A stretch of DNA of 38,280 nucleotides from Microscillaceae bacterium (GCA_025455045.1 JALONJ010000014.1:1-38280); one strand, 5' to 3'; shown: positions 8,931 to 18,347, counted from the stretch's first letter. Numbers and translations are program-made. The notes: generated by a model from the sequence alone, not told the origin.

Positions 8931-9189
8931 CTTATTGGTTCGATTCTGACCTCACAAAAATCAATTTCACGGTTTTTACGATAGCTGGCAAGTTTTGGTG
9001 TCAAGGGTCAATTTTTAGCGATAAAATTATTATTATACACCATAATTAATTGATTATCAATGGCTTATAAAGTACAATAATAGACTGGTAATACTGCTAT
9101 ACATTCTTTAGTTCGCCCCTAAGACACTAAGGCACAATTGATTGATTATCAGATACTTAGAGACCTTGTGTCTTGGTGGCTCTAAGTTA
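8931..9189. repeat. Spacer between grpE and dnaJ with two palindromes
   Basis: Cores at 9051-9059 and 9143-9151. The second is flanked by imperfect inverted arms (TAAGACACTAAGGCACAA near 9118, and TTGTGTCTTGGTGGCTCTAAG-like sequence near 9166), another enlarged version of the palindrome. A TAATACTGCTATACA string is at about 9088. No terminator with T-run is seen, so grpE and dnaJ may share a transcript. Confidence 0.7.
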
Positions 9190-9849
9190 CTAGCTACCAA
9201 TCACCACTTTGGCAAAGCGTATCACTTTTTCGTGCAAGTAATAGCCTTTTTCAACCTCATCTATCACTTTGCCTTTCATATCTTCGCTAGGGGCAGGAAT
9301 TTGGGTAATGGATTCGTGTTCGTCCACATTAAAGTCTTTGCCAATTGAGGATTCCATTGGTTTGAGTCCTTTTTGCTCCAAAAGGCGAAAAAACTTGTTG
9401 TAAATCAGCCCTACTCCGTCTTTGATAGCTGTCAATTCGCGTTTGAGGACTTCCAAGTCGGCATTTTCTACTTTTTCGGCAGAGGACATTGATTTCTGGG
9501 CGCGTTCAAAATCATCGAGTACCGGCAACAAAATACTGATAATGCTTTCGCCGGCGGTTTTTATCAAGTCGGATTTTTCTTTGGCAGTACGGCGGCGAAA
9601 ATTCTCAAACTCGGCATACAAGCGCATATATTTGTCCTTAAATTCGGCAACCTCGACTTGGAGTTGTTCTAAATTTTCTTGTGAGTTGACCGGTATTTCG
9701 GCTTTGGCTTCGGTTTCGGCAAAATCCTCGGCAGTGTGGGCTTCTTCGCCTTCAATGGTGTTTAAAGTGTCGGCATTTGTCGTATTTTCTGCCGAATTGT
9801 CGGCGTTATTTTCGGTATTTGAATGATTGTTTTGGGTTTCGTTGCTCAT
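9190..9849 (-). CDS. grpE: Nucleotide exchange factor GrpE
   Basis: 219 residues. The N-terminal 58 residues are acidic, Asn-rich and likely disordered; a long helix (about 58-115, with YAEFENFRRRTAKEKSDL) forms the dimer coiled coil; the C-terminal beta domain (about 160-217) ends GYYLHEKVIRFAKVVI, the family's signature with Phe where Pro is usual. GrpE releases ADP from DnaK. It is the first gene of the pair with dnaJ and has a well-formed TTG-N20-TACCTTTG promoter about 100 nt upstream. No CIRCE-type inverted repeat was recognised. Confidence 0.96.
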   Translation of the reverse strand: MSNETQNNHSNTENNADNSAENTTNADTLNTIEGEEAHTAEDFAETEAKAEIPVNSQENLEQLQVEVAEFKDKYMRLYAEFENFRRRTAKEKSDLIKTAGESIISILLPVLDDFERAQKSMSSAEKVENADLEVLKRELTAIKDGVGLIYNKFFRLLEQKGLKPMESSIGKDFNVDEHESITQIPAPSEDMKGKVIDEVEKGYYLHEKVIRFAKVVIGS

Positions 9850-10188
9850 TTCCCGCGTTTATTTTTAGTTTTTTTGATAAAAAATTCAATTTTTTTGCCA
9901 AAAGTAAAATTCCTGACATTTTGGCACTGAAGGGCTTAGTTTTTGGTGGCGCAAAGGTAGTCAATTTATGCCAAGTTTTCAAGAATCCACAAATTTGTAA
10001 TCAAACTAATAAAAAATCAGGAATTCACAAATCGGAATCAAAAATTATATAACTAATTGATTATCAACAAGTTAAATTTTTGAAGCATCTTGAACTCAAG
10101 TTGTTCAACTTATTTTTAGCTCGTTCCTAAGTGGGCAAATTCGGCAAAACCGCCACAGACCTTGATTTGCTCAGTCATATTCTCCCAT
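9850..10188. other. Spacer upstream of grpE
   Basis: Contains the grpE promoter and one palindrome (core 10058-10066, with TAA and TTA at proper spacing). No other gene seen. Confidence 0.65.
9952..9982 (-). promoter_or_regulatory. Bacteroidota-type promoter of grpE
   Basis: On the minus strand: TTG (9982-9980), 20 nt, TACCTTTG (9959-9952). This fits the TTTG (-33) / TAnnTTTG (-7) consensus known for the main sigma factor of Bacteroidota. It implies a leader of about 95 nt before the ATG at 9849. Confidence 0.6.
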
Positions 10189-10875
10189 TTATTCATTTTT
10201 TTGATAAAATTGCAAATACTGATTTTGCGCCGGAGTCATTTCAGAATCTTCATCTAAGGCAAACCATATTTCGTTTTCGAGCCAAAATCGGTAAACAAAC
10301 TCTTCAAAACTATTGGCACAAAAAAAAGTATTGCTCAATATAATTTGGTCATTCAAATCTTGGCGTGCTTCGGCATTGTCAAAAGGAATAGGCGAAACCA
10401 CCACGCAATGTTCACCACTGAAGCGCAGATACAAATACCACAACAACACGTTTTGCTGGTCGTTCAAAAAACGTATCAAATATCCCTCGTCATTAGACAA
10501 AGGACAGGGCGTAATTTCGGGCGATAAATCAAAGTAACAAGCCGTGCAAGATGGAATTTGGTCTTGAAGCTCTTCCAAACTCATAAACTTGACAAACTCG
10601 GAAGGGAGGGTCAAATTCATTGTTTGGGCTTGCGCCAATATGTTTTGTAAGGCATCGTTGACAGTTTTTTCATCGTTTTGCTGGTATTTTTTCATCAAGG
10701 CTTTGAATTCAGCCGAAAGCTCGGGCAACCAATCAAAAGTACCTTTGAGCAATTTGGGGTCAATCGTGGGCGTATTATTCAATTCATAATAACAATAAGT
10801 GCTATCGCAAGGGCGGTATTTGCCCAAGTCAAAAGAAAGCCAAGCGGCTGAAAAGGCGGTCTGTTCGGCTTGCAT
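10189..10875 (-). CDS. Hypothetical protein, possibly SUKH/SMI1-like
   Basis: 228 residues from the ATG at 10875. A longer reading frame reaches a GTG at 10935, but its first 20 residues look non-coding and a TAnnTTTG box falls inside it, so the ATG is preferred. No signal peptide or membrane helix. Cys pairs occur in PCDSTYCYY near the N-terminus and in SCTACYF in the middle. The C-terminal half (YLIRFLNDQQNVLLWYLYLR ... FVYRFWLENEIWFAL) resembles, from memory, SMI1/KNR4 (SUKH) immunity-type proteins, but I would not assign it firmly. No toxin gene is next to it. Function unknown. Confidence 0.75.
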   Translation of the reverse strand: MQAEQTAFSAAWLSFDLGKYRPCDSTYCYYELNNTPTIDPKLLKGTFDWLPELSAEFKALMKKYQQNDEKTVNDALQNILAQAQTMNLTLPSEFVKFMSLEELQDQIPSCTACYFDLSPEITPCPLSNDEGYLIRFLNDQQNVLLWYLYLRFSGEHCVVVSPIPFDNAEARQDLNDQIILSNTFFCANSFEEFVYRFWLENEIWFALDEDSEMTPAQNQYLQFYQKNE

Positions 10876-10908
10876 AATTAGTGGGTTTAGTTTTGGATGG
10901 GTACATTG

Positions 10909-10916
10909 CAAATTTA
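10909..10916 (-). promoter_or_regulatory. Possible -7 box (TAAATTTG)
   Basis: TAAATTTG on the minus strand, 33 nt before the ATG at 10875, fits the Bacteroidota -7 consensus TAnnTTTG. No clear -33 element was found, so this rests on one box. It supports the shorter start of the downstream gene. Confidence 0.4.
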
Positions 10917-11313
10917 CGCATTTCTTTTGCCTCACCCTGCCCTGTTCGAGGGAGAGGTTAATAGGTGGTAAATTTGAAATGCCCCCTTCTAGGTTGTGTA
11001 TCTGGGCAAAAATAATTTATAATTATTGGATAATAAGCAGTTTCTAAACCATTGCGAGACACAAGAAGCTAAATAATTGATTATCAGGACTTTACTGTTT
11101 AGCATCTTTATCTCAAAATCAAACATATATAGCTGTATTTTGTTTTTCAAATAAAATCTATAACTTATTGATTATCAAATACTTATAAAGATTTGCCAAA
11201 TATTTTTAAGGTTGAGGCAGTATTTATTTTTTAATTTTTAAACTAAACGGTCTAAATTTGGTCGAATCATTTGTTAAACATAGTCGTTTTATTCAAAAAT
11301 TAATTATATACCA
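10917..11313. other. Divergent spacer with two palindromes
   Basis: Cores at 11078-11086 and 11169-11177, both with TAA at the proper left spacing; a degenerate copy near 11030 (GGATAATAAGCAGTTT). TAAATTTG at 11253-11260 is a possible -7 box for the plus-strand gene at 11314. No gene seen. Confidence 0.65.
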
Positions 11314-11709
11314 ATGAAAAATATGATAAGCCTACTCGTGTGTGCGCTGCTGTTTCAATTGACTTGGGCGCAAAGCCCGCGCGGCAACGCCAATTTTCAA
11401 AATCGGTCAGCCGAAGAGATTGCCGACCTACAAACTCAAACCTTGAAAGATAGCCTGAGCTTGACCGAAGAACAATTGCCCAAAATCAAAGCTGTGAATC
11501 TCAAATATGCCCAAAAAATGAAAGGAATTTGGGAAAGTGATGCCGAGCAAATGACTAAGTTCCAAGATATGCAGGTTCTGCAAACCAACCGTGAGTATGA
11601 ACTCAAAAAACTTTTGACCAAAGACCAAGCAAAAATATTTGTAAAAATGCAGGAGCGAATGCGCGCCCGCCGACAAGAACAAATGCAAAAACGCGAGCAA
11701 AAAAATTGA
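11314..11709 (+). CDS. Spy/CpxP-like secreted protein
   Basis: 131 residues. Signal peptide 1-20 (ending TWAQ); mature part is nearly all helical and very charged. Two segments of LTxxQ type are visible (LTEEQLPKI at about 50-58 and LTKDQAKIF at 101-109), the pattern of Spy/CpxP periplasmic chaperone-like proteins. In enterobacteria these bind misfolded or metal-stressed envelope proteins; Bacteroidota have many short relatives of unproven role. The tail (RMRARRQEQMQKREQK) is highly basic and may be disordered. It stands alone and is closed by a good terminator. Confidence 0.75.
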   Translation: MKNMISLLVCALLFQLTWAQSPRGNANFQNRSAEEIADLQTQTLKDSLSLTEEQLPKIKAVNLKYAQKMKGIWESDAEQMTKFQDMQVLQTNREYELKKLLTKDQAKIFVKMQERMRARRQEQMQKREQKN

Positions 11710-11712
11710 AAC

Positions 11713-11749
11713 AAAAAGGTTGTCGGGTTCAAAACCCGCCAACCTTTTT
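11713..11749 (+). terminator. Rho-independent terminator
   Basis: Stem built from AAAAAGGTTG and CGGGTT pairing with AACCCG and CAACCTTTTT, with one internal mismatch and a short loop, then T-rich sequence. It lies 4 nt after the stop of the Spy-like gene and could serve both strands. Confidence 0.85.
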
Positions 11750-11785
11750 ATATAAATCCTTGATAATCAATTAGTTATGAAAAAA

Positions 11786-12889
11786 CTATCCTTCGTACAA
11801 ATTGGGAATTTTTAGCCTGAAAGTCGTGCCTTGACCCAATTCCGATTCCATTTGAATCACGCCCTTGAGTTTTTCCATAGTTTCGCGTACCAAAAACAGT
11901 CCCAAACCTGAGCCTACCTTTTGGTCGGTAGCGCGGTAAAACATATCAAAAACGCGGTTTTTATGTTTTTCGGCAATCCCCATGCCATTATCTTCTACAC
12001 AAACCCAAGCTTCTTGCGGGTTTACATCAACTTTTATTTTGATGTATGACTCCGATAAATGCAAATTGGCAAAACGTATGGCATTGGAAATCAAATTATT
12101 CAAAATAATTTCTAAGCGGTTTTTATCACTGTAAAAAATACAGTCTTGTTGAACAGTGATTTCTTTGCGTACCTGCGGTGAGCAGTCGTAATTGGCATAG
12201 TTTTCTAGAATTTGCTCGACAAATGCCTGAAAATCAACCATATCCGGCTCAATTTCCATCCGGTTGTTGCGTGAGTAGTCGATGATTTCGTGGATAAAAT
12301 GATTGAGCTTACCAACAGTTTTTTCTTGTAAATTGAGGTATTTTCGGATTTGCTCAATATTGTTTTCATCTTTTGCCAAATTGAGCAAGCCCATCAGAGA
12401 AGTAACCGGGGCGCGCAAGTCGTGGGCGGCACTATAGACAAATCTATCGAGTTCTTGATTGGTTTTGCGCAGGCTTTCAATCAAATAATGGTTTTCAGCT
12501 TTGAGGTAATGGTATTCCAGAGCATTGTCGATGGTTTCTTTGAGTTCATCTTTGCGCCAGGGTTTGGTAACATAGCGAAAAACCCGCCCTTTGTTGATTG
12601 CTTGAATGATGGCTTCTACATCGCTGAAGCCGGTCAAGATAATTCGGGTAACATCGGGGTATTTGTCCACAATCCGCTCCAAAAACTCTACCCCAGTCAT
12701 ATTGGGCATACGCTGGTCGGTAATAACCAAGTGAATTGGGTTATTTTCCATAATCTCGATGCCTTCTTGTGCCGATTTAGCTACATAGATTTGGTATTCT
12801 TTGCGAAAAACGGCTTTAAAACTCGTGAGGTTTTTTTCTTCATCATCGATATACAAAATGGTATTTATGGTATTATCACCGTTGGACAT
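11786..12889 (-). CDS. Response regulator-histidine kinase hybrid (REC-HisKA-HATPase)
   Basis: 367 residues, no membrane segment. The N-terminal receiver domain (about 10-125) has the acidic pair D15-D16, phospho-acceptor D58 in VITDQRMPNMTG, and K109 in YVTKPW. A linker helix leads to a HisKA domain with H156 in AAHDLRAPV, then a HATPase domain with N, G1 (EDNGMGIAEKHKNRVFDMF) and G2 (GSGLGLFLV) boxes. This order, receiver first, suggests a kinase switched by phosphotransfer from another kinase rather than by ligand. The triple-PAS kinase 300 nt upstream on the same strand is a natural candidate partner. Output regulator not in the window. Confidence 0.93.
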   Translation of the reverse strand: MSNGDNTINTILYIDDEEKNLTSFKAVFRKEYQIYVAKSAQEGIEIMENNPIHLVITDQRMPNMTGVEFLERIVDKYPDVTRIILTGFSDVEAIIQAINKGRVFRYVTKPWRKDELKETIDNALEYHYLKAENHYLIESLRKTNQELDRFVYSAAHDLRAPVTSLMGLLNLAKDENNIEQIRKYLNLQEKTVGKLNHFIHEIIDYSRNNRMEIEPDMVDFQAFVEQILENYANYDCSPQVRKEITVQQDCIFYSDKNRLEIILNNLISNAIRFANLHLSESYIKIKVDVNPQEAWVCVEDNGMGIAEKHKNRVFDMFYRATDQKVGSGLGLFLVRETMEKLKGVIQMESELGQGTTFRLKIPNLYEG

Positions 12890-13189
12890 ATTTCAATAGT
12901 TAATAAATATAATTATTAAGAGCACCGAAGTTTTTATCAAATCAGTTGTAAAATTACCCTCGAAAATTAATACATTCTATGTTGAAATTCAATGATTTGC
13001 GTAGATTAGTTAGCAATATTTATCATTATCTATCAAGATATAAACATTTAATAATTTGCAATTAACTGATAATCAAATAGTTATGAAAAATCAAGAATTA
13101 CATCATTACCTAATTTTCCATTAGTTATGTTTTTAAAGGTGTTGCCTTATTTTGTATCTATGCCTTATATTGAATCATAAAATATCAAT
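12890..13189. other. Spacer between the two kinase genes
   Basis: One palindrome (core 13068-13076, TTA at proper spacing) and, at 13105-13166, a relic about 74% identical to 1624-1685. No terminator seen, so co-transcription of the two kinases is possible. Confidence 0.6.
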
Positions 13190-15475
13190 TTATGATTGAT
13201 AAGGCAAATAAATCAAAAATTTACTGCCTTCATCTACTTGAGAAATCACCTCAATTTTGCCGCCAAATTTCTCAATAATTCCTATACTGATAGCCAAGCC
13301 CAAGCCTGTACCTTTGCCCACATCTTTGGTAGTAAAAAAAGGTTCAAAAATTCGTTTTTTAATATTTTCGGGTATTCCACCTCCATTATCACTGATTTCA
13401 ACCACCACCATTCGCGGGGACTCATCAGTGAGCAAGCGAGTTTTGATTTCGATGATTCCTTTTTGACTATGGTATTTGGCTTTAATTGCATCAATGGCAT
13501 TTGCTAGAATATTGACAAAAACTTGATTCAGTTTGCCGGTGAGGGCTTTTACGACAATAGGCTGGTTATATTCCCGATGTACCTCACATATATACTTATA
13601 CTCATTCAATAGCATTACCAGCGACATATCCAGCACTTCTTGCAGGTTTACGTCTTCTAGTTCATCACCTTCTAAGCGGGAAAAAGAACGCAAACCACGC
13701 ACAATTTCGGCGGTTTGCATAGCTCCGGAGCTGATATTTTCTATTAAACTATGCGCATCATTTATCAAATTTTGGTAGTCGAGCTTGCGTTTCAAGAAGG
13801 TAATTTCGGCAAGTTTTTGATTTACATTGGTGGCATTGATTTCATCAAATTTTTCTAAAATATGCAGTAAATCTTCAAAAATAATTTCCAAGCCCTCGCA
13901 ACTTGTACTCATATAATTGACGGGATTGTTGAGTTCGTGGGCTATACCGGCAACCAGTACGCCCAAAGAAGCCATTTTTTCGGCTTGAACGAGTTGTTCT
14001 TGGGTCTGGCGGAGTTCTTGAACAGTTCGGCGCAATTCCTTTTTTTGGTTGTAAAGCATCAAGTTTTTGCGCTCAATTTTTTCGTTTACTTCTCTTTGAA
14101 ACTTGAGCAGGTTTTCCAATTGCGTCTTGGTGTGTTCCAAGTTTTCGTTGATAGTTGCCAATTCTTCCGAATTTTGGCGCAGTTCTTCTTCGGAGGCTTT
14201 GAGGGCTTCGTTGGAGTCTTGCAATTCCATCTCAAATTTTTTGCTGGAGGTTATATCATATAAGGTGGCAAAAGTTACTTGTTTGTCTCGATAATTAATC
14301 AAAATAGTACTCATATCCATCCAGCCCACCCTGCCGGTTTTGGTGATGGTTTTGAATTGATAGCGATTGATAGGGTTTTTGTGGCGGCTATTTCTGACTT
14401 CTACTTGCCAGCTACCGTCCGATAAGTCGGGGTGAATTATATCAGCAATTGAGATGTTTTTCAATTCTTCTATCGAGTATTCAAACATTTCGCAAAAGCG
14501 AGGATTGGCATAAATCATACTTTGCCAATCATAAATACATATAGCGGCAAGGTTGCGCTCCACCAAGAGTCGGAAAGTCTCTTCACTTTCGGCTAGGGCT
14601 TTCTCATTGCGTTTGCGTTTGTCGATGTCAATAATACCACCAATCATTCGGGTAGCCCGCCCCACTGCATTTTTTTTGACGACTTTGGCATAAGTTGAAA
14701 ACCATTTATATTGACCGCTTTTGACGCGCATTTGGTATTGAGTCTTGTAATAATCCAACTCACCCGACAAACATTGCAATTCGAGATTTATCATACGTTC
14801 ACGGTCATCGGGATGAAGGCTGTCCACCCAAAATTTAAAAGTCAAATCTACTTCATTGGGTTGGTAGCCCAAGATATGAAAGTAAGTATCGGAATGATAA
14901 TAAGTATGTTGCTCTAGACTCCAATCCCAAATGCCCTCTTTGGCGGTTTCAAGTGCCAAAATTAGGCGCATTTCATTCTCTTGCAGTTGTTCTTGGTTCT
15001 TTTTATGCTTGTCAATATCGGTTACAATTCCGACAATTTTTTCCCAATTACCCTCAGCATCTTTGCCCACGTGAAAGCCCCGCGTAAGAAACCATTTGTA
15101 GCCGTCATTTTTGGTAAGCATTCGGTACTCTACATCGTATTCGGGCAAGTCATTGAGCATAAATCGGGCTTGCGACTCGGTAGCTATGGGTCGGTCGGCG
15201 GGGTGAACCAAGCCTACCCAATGGTCATAGCTCGGTACAAACTCATTGTTTTCATAACCTAGTATTTTAAAATACTCGGGGCTGTAGTAAGTTTCATCAG
15301 TGAGCCGATTCCAATACCAATAGCCCTGCCGCAAGTTTTGAAAAATCACACCCATCTGGAGGTTGAGTTCTTGCAGCTCTGATTCGCTTTTGAGGCATCT
15401 TTGTCGCCAATACTCGACTTCCTCTCGATTATCGACAGTATTATATAGGGAGTTAGATTGGGGAGTATGCTGCAT
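13190..15475 (-). CDS. Cytoplasmic PAS-domain sensor histidine kinase
   Basis: 761 residues without membrane segments. Three PAS-type domains in tandem (about 38-155, 166-285, 293-410), the first two of PAS_3 style with YxP/HPxDR motifs ([16 protein letters not shown]); a long coiled coil (about 415-495); a HisKA-type domain with H513 in [10 protein letters not shown]; and a HATPase with [20 protein letters not shown] and [12 protein letters not shown]. The [15 protein letters not shown] form is typical of NtrB-like kinases (HPK4). It probably senses a cytoplasmic cue (redox, ligand) through PAS. Strong promoter match about 220 nt upstream. May pass phosphate to the REC-kinase downstream; this is inference. 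Confidence 0.95.
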   Translation of the reverse strand: MQHTPQSNSLYNTVDNREEVEYWRQRCLKSESELQELNLQMGVIFQNLRQGYWYWNRLTDETYYSPEYFKILGYENNEFVPSYDHWVGLVHPADRPIATESQARFMLNDLPEYDVEYRMLTKNDGYKWFLTRGFHVGKDAEGNWEKIVGIVTDIDKHKKNQEQLQENEMRLILALETAKEGIWDWSLEQHTYYHSDTYFHILGYQPNEVDLTFKFWVDSLHPDDRERMINLELQCLSGELDYYKTQYQMRVKSGQYKWFSTYAKVVKKNAVGRATRMIGGIIDIDKRKRNEKALAESEETFRLLVERNLAAICIYDWQSMIYANPRFCEMFEYSIEELKNISIADIIHPDLSDGSWQVEVRNSRHKNPINRYQFKTITKTGRVGWMDMSTILINYRDKQVTFATLYDITSSKKFEMELQDSNEALKASEEELRQNSEELATINENLEHTKTQLENLLKFQREVNEKIERKNLMLYNQKKELRRTVQELRQTQEQLVQAEKMASLGVLVAGIAHELNNPVNYMSTSCEGLEIIFEDLLHILEKFDEINATNVNQKLAEITFLKRKLDYQNLINDAHSLIENISSGAMQTAEIVRGLRSFSRLEGDELEDVNLQEVLDMSLVMLLNEYKYICEVHREYNQPIVVKALTGKLNQVFVNILANAIDAIKAKYHSQKGIIEIKTRLLTDESPRMVVVEISDNGGGIPENIKKRIFEPFFTTKDVGKGTGLGLAISIGIIEKFGGKIEVISQVDEGSKFLIYLPYQS

Positions 15476-15698
15476 ATTTTGACTAGGGAAACAAAAACTA
15501 AGTTGCTCCGATGTTTATACTATCGGATATTTAAGCAATTTGTTTAAAAAAACACTAATGAGTAGTTGTTAATGATTGATAAAAACACTTAAACATCTTG
15601 ATTCAATGATTTTTTAGGGAGATTTGTAAATACCTGATAATCAGTATTTTATATTTTTCGTGTAGTTTGAAGTAGTAGGTTGTTAAAATTTTTCTCTA

Positions 15699-15727
15699 CA
15701 AATATAATAAAAAATATTTTTTCCAAA
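15699..15727 (-). promoter_or_regulatory. Bacteroidota-type promoter of the PAS kinase
   Basis: On the minus strand: TTTG (15727-15724), 17 nt, TATATTTG (15706-15699), an exact match to TTTG-N17..TAnnTTTG. It implies a leader of about 215 nt that contains the palindrome at 15635. Confidence 0.6.
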
Positions 15728-15952
15728 GCCAAACCGAATATTTATTGGAAATTATACAAATAAGACAAATATTTTTGCCCTAAAAATACATTTTCCATAA
15801 CATAATTTCATCAATTCTTTGTTTCTTTGCTAAAATAATCTGGTAAACCCTTTGCTGATAACCCTATCATCATCTATTGATAACCAAGAGTTCATATTGC
15901 TTTATAGCTTATCACTTACATTTATTTTTTTGCTTTTCAGGAACAATACAAA

Positions 15953-16061
15953 GGGTGTGATTTCGGTATGCCGCATAAGTACAATTCTTGGCATTAAAAG
16001 CGGTGAGGGCATCAGATAAACTTAAGAGCTAAATAATTTACAGCATACTAAAATCACACCC
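15953..16061. mobile_element. MITE-like element, 109 bp, 19-bp terminal inverted repeats
   Basis: Left end GGGTGTGATTTCGGTATGC (15953-15971) and right end 16043-16061 are inverted repeats with two mismatches in 19. Both sides are flanked by the same 8 bp, AATACAAA (15945-15952 and 16062-16069), as expected for a target-site duplication. The interior (about 71 nt) has no coding potential. This is the anatomy of a miniature inverted-repeat element moved by a transposase encoded elsewhere. The family is not assigned; from memory, GG-starting ends with 8-bp duplications fit IS1 or IS1595-type elements. Confidence 0.75.
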
Positions 16062-16225
16062 AATACAAAAGTGATAAACTTGGCAGATCGCCCCCCGCGA
16101 ATAAATACTTGAGGTAAAATAATGATTTTTTTAACAATTATTTTTTTGCCTAAAAAAACAAATATTTTGTTTTAATATAGTAATTTGCCAAACAAAATAT
16201 GGATTAATTATAGAAATCAAATTGT

Positions 16226-17932
16226 ATGGCAAACCTAAACTTAGACGCAAAAAAGAAAAATACTTACGATGCCATTGTAGTCGGTTCGGGACTTACCGGC
16301 GGCTGGGCAGCCAAAGAACTCACCCAAAAAGGGCTAAAAGTATTGATGCTTGAGCGAGGCAAACCGCTTGAGCATATCAAAGATTATGATACCGCAATGA
16401 AACACCCTTGGGAGTTCTTGCATCGCGGCAGACCCACCCAATCCCAAATCCAAACCCACCAATTTGTATCGCGCGATTACCCATATTCTGAACGCACAGA
16501 AAAATATTGGTTTGATGATGCTGACGCACCTTATACCGAAGCCAAACGCTTTGATTGGTTTAGACCTGATATTGTCGGTGGCAAATCAATTATGTGGGGG
16601 CGGCAATCGTATCGTTGGAGCGATTTGGATTTTGAAGCCAACTTGAAAGATGGCACTGCCATTGACTGGCCAATTCGCTACGCCGATATTGCCCCTTGGT
16701 ATAGCTATGTGGAAAAATGGGTGGGTATCAGTGGCGAAGCTCTCAATTTGCCCCAGTTGCCCGATAGTGAATTTTTGCCCCCGATGGCTCTCAATTGTGT
16801 AGAACAAGAAGTGAGAAAGCGGATTGAAAAAAACTTCCCCGGGCGAGTTATGACCATTGGGCGGGTAGCCAACCTTACCCAAAATCACAACGGACGCAAC
16901 GCCTGTTTGTATCGCAATATGTGTGAGCGGGGCTGTCCGTATGGCGCGTATTTTAGCACCCAATCCTCTACCCTACCGGCGGCATTGGCTACGCATCGCC
17001 TTACCTTGCGCCCCCACTCCATTGTATCCTCAATAATGTATGATGAAAAATCGGGCAAAGCCACCGGCGTAAAAGTGATTGATAGCCAAACCAACGAAGA
17101 AATTGAATACTATGCCAAAGTGGTATTTTTGTGTGCTTCGGCGGTTAGTTCGACATTTATTTTGATGAACTCAAAATCAAATCGTTTTCCCAATGGCTTG
17201 GGCAATGATAGCGGTGAATTGGGGCACAATATGATGGACCATCATTTCAAATGCGGAGCCGAAGGGGAGGCTGAAGGTTTTGACGATAAATACTATTTCG
17301 GTCGCCGCCCCAATGGAATTTATATCCCACGTTATCGCAACTTGAGCAGTCAAGCACAACGCAATTATCTGCGCGGTTTTGGCTATCAAGGCGGAGCAAG
17401 TCGCCAAGGCTGGCAACGCGGAATTGCCGAGTTGGGCTTTGGGGCTGATTTTAAGGAAGAACTCACCAAGCCGGGGCCTTGGCGAATGGGAATTATGGGT
17501 TTTGGTGAGTGTTTGCCTTACCACGAAAACAAAATGAGCCTCAATTTGGATAAAAAAGATAAATGGGGCTTGCCAACCATTCATTTTGATGTGGAATTTA
17601 AAGCCAATGAAATGGAAATGCGCAAAGATATGATGGCTGATGCCGCCGAAATGCTAGAATCTGCCGGTCTCAAAAATGTAAGAATCTATGACAATGGCAC
17701 TTATCCGGGCTTGGCAATTCACGAAATGGGTACTGCCCGTATGGGGCGCGATGCCAAAACCAGTATCTTGAATGGGTGGAATCAAGTCCATACCTGCAAA
17801 AATGTATTTGTTACCGATGGCGCGTGTATGACTTCGGCTTCGTGTGTCAATCCATCTTTGACTTTTATGGCTCTTACTGCCCGCGCTGCCGATTATGCCG
17901 TCAAAGAATTGAAAAAAGGCAATTTGAAATAA
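16226..17932 (+). CDS. GMC family oxidoreductase
   Basis: 568 residues. The FAD-binding Rossmann motif is GSGLTGG (about 21-27) followed by E43 in MLERG; VGGKSIMWGRQSYRW is the second family motif; the C-terminal active-site region has AIHEMGTARMG and the terminal CVNPSLTFMALTARAADYA. GMC enzymes oxidise alcohols or sugars; this Bacteroidota subfamily is usually annotated as a glucose/gluconate dehydrogenase-type flavoprotein. A Cys cluster, NACLYRNMCERGCPYGA (about 225-241), matches the position where some sugar dehydrogenases hold an Fe-S cluster. There is no signal peptide, and the small gluconate dehydrogenase subunit 3 often found with this group is not adjacent. Substrate unknown. Confidence 0.92.
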   Translation: MANLNLDAKKKNTYDAIVVGSGLTGGWAAKELTQKGLKVLMLERGKPLEHIKDYDTAMKHPWEFLHRGRPTQSQIQTHQFVSRDYPYSERTEKYWFDDADAPYTEAKRFDWFRPDIVGGKSIMWGRQSYRWSDLDFEANLKDGTAIDWPIRYADIAPWYSYVEKWVGISGEALNLPQLPDSEFLPPMALNCVEQEVRKRIEKNFPGRVMTIGRVANLTQNHNGRNACLYRNMCERGCPYGAYFSTQSSTLPAALATHRLTLRPHSIVSSIMYDEKSGKATGVKVIDSQTNEEIEYYAKVVFLCASAVSSTFILMNSKSNRFPNGLGNDSGELGHNMMDHHFKCGAEGEAEGFDDKYYFGRRPNGIYIPRYRNLSSQAQRNYLRGFGYQGGASRQGWQRGIAELGFGADFKEELTKPGPWRMGIMGFGECLPYHENKMSLNLDKKDKWGLPTIHFDVEFKANEMEMRKDMMADAAEMLESAGLKNVRIYDNGTYPGLAIHEMGTARMGRDAKTSILNGWNQVHTCKNVFVTDGACMTSASCVNPSLTFMALTARAADYAVKELKKGNLK

Positions 17933-17940
17933 GTCATCTA

Positions 17941-18086
17941 ATACAATAGCTCGTACAATTTCTAGTTTCTAGTTCCGAGTTATTTACTAAGCATCTGATA
18001 ATCAGCTTTTACGTAAAATATTTAAAATAACATAACTATCTGATAATCAATTACTTATAAAAAATGCCCGAAGTCTTTTAGTAATG
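17941..18086. repeat. Composite palindrome repeat, copy A
   Basis: Order: short heptamer tract (AGTTTCT, AGTTCCG, AGTT), 14 nt, palindrome core 17996-18004, an AT-rich spacer containing AAAATAACATAACT, second palindrome core 18041-18049 (45 nt centre to centre), then AAAAAATGCCCGAAGTC. The same order occurs at 23961-24106 and 26637-26776. Confidence 0.8.
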
Positions 18087-18115
18087 AATAGTGAATAATT
18101 TAGAATGAAATTTTT

Positions 18116-18159
18116 TAATTACTTGAAAATCCACCAAAGGTGGACACGTCAATGTGTTA
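18116..18159. repeat. Long-form palindrome element (copy L2)
   Basis: TAA - 5 nt - TGA (18124-18126) - 22 nt - TCA (18149-18151) - 5 nt - TTA. The inserted piece is the reverse complement orientation (CCACCAAAGGTGGACACG), related to CTGTGTCCGCCTCTGG. Confidence 0.75.
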
Positions 18160-18297
18160 TCAAAACATATTGTGCGCATTATTTTTTTCTTGTTGCGTAG
18201 GAATAAGCAATTAAAAATTAAATAACTAATTGATTATCAATCAATTACATTTAAAAAAATAGTGGTTATTCCATAATCATTATCCTAGTCAAAAAAA

Positions 18298-18335
18298 AGC
18301 TCCACAATTGATTCAAATTGTGGAGCTTTTTTTTG
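18298..18335. terminator. Bidirectional rho-independent terminator
   Basis: Perfect 12-bp stem AGCTCCACAATT (18298-18309) with 18316-18327, a 6-nt loop, eight or more A before and T after. It can end both the GMC transcript region and the minus-strand subtilisin gene, whose stop is 13 nt away. Confidence 0.92.
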
Positions 18336-18347
18336 ATTGTTTACAAT

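Larger units (their letters stand above)
15476..16225. other. 750-nt divergent spacer
   Basis: Holds a palindrome (core 15635-15643), the minus-strand promoter at 15699-15727, a degenerate palindrome (TTGATAACCA near 15881) and the MITE-like element at 15953-16061. Regulatory signals for the plus-strand GMC gene should lie in 16070-16225, which is very AT-rich; only a poor box (AGTAATTTG) is seen. No gene. Confidence 0.65.
17933..18347. other. 415-nt spacer between convergent genes
   Basis: Holds composite repeat copy A (17941-18086), a long-form palindrome (18116-18159), a standard palindrome (core 18231-18239) and the terminator at 18298-18335. No gene. Confidence 0.75.

Noticed and set aside
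10876-10935. Upstream GTG start of the 228-residue unknown protein
   Set aside because: The extra 20 residues look random and would cover the TAAATTTG box.
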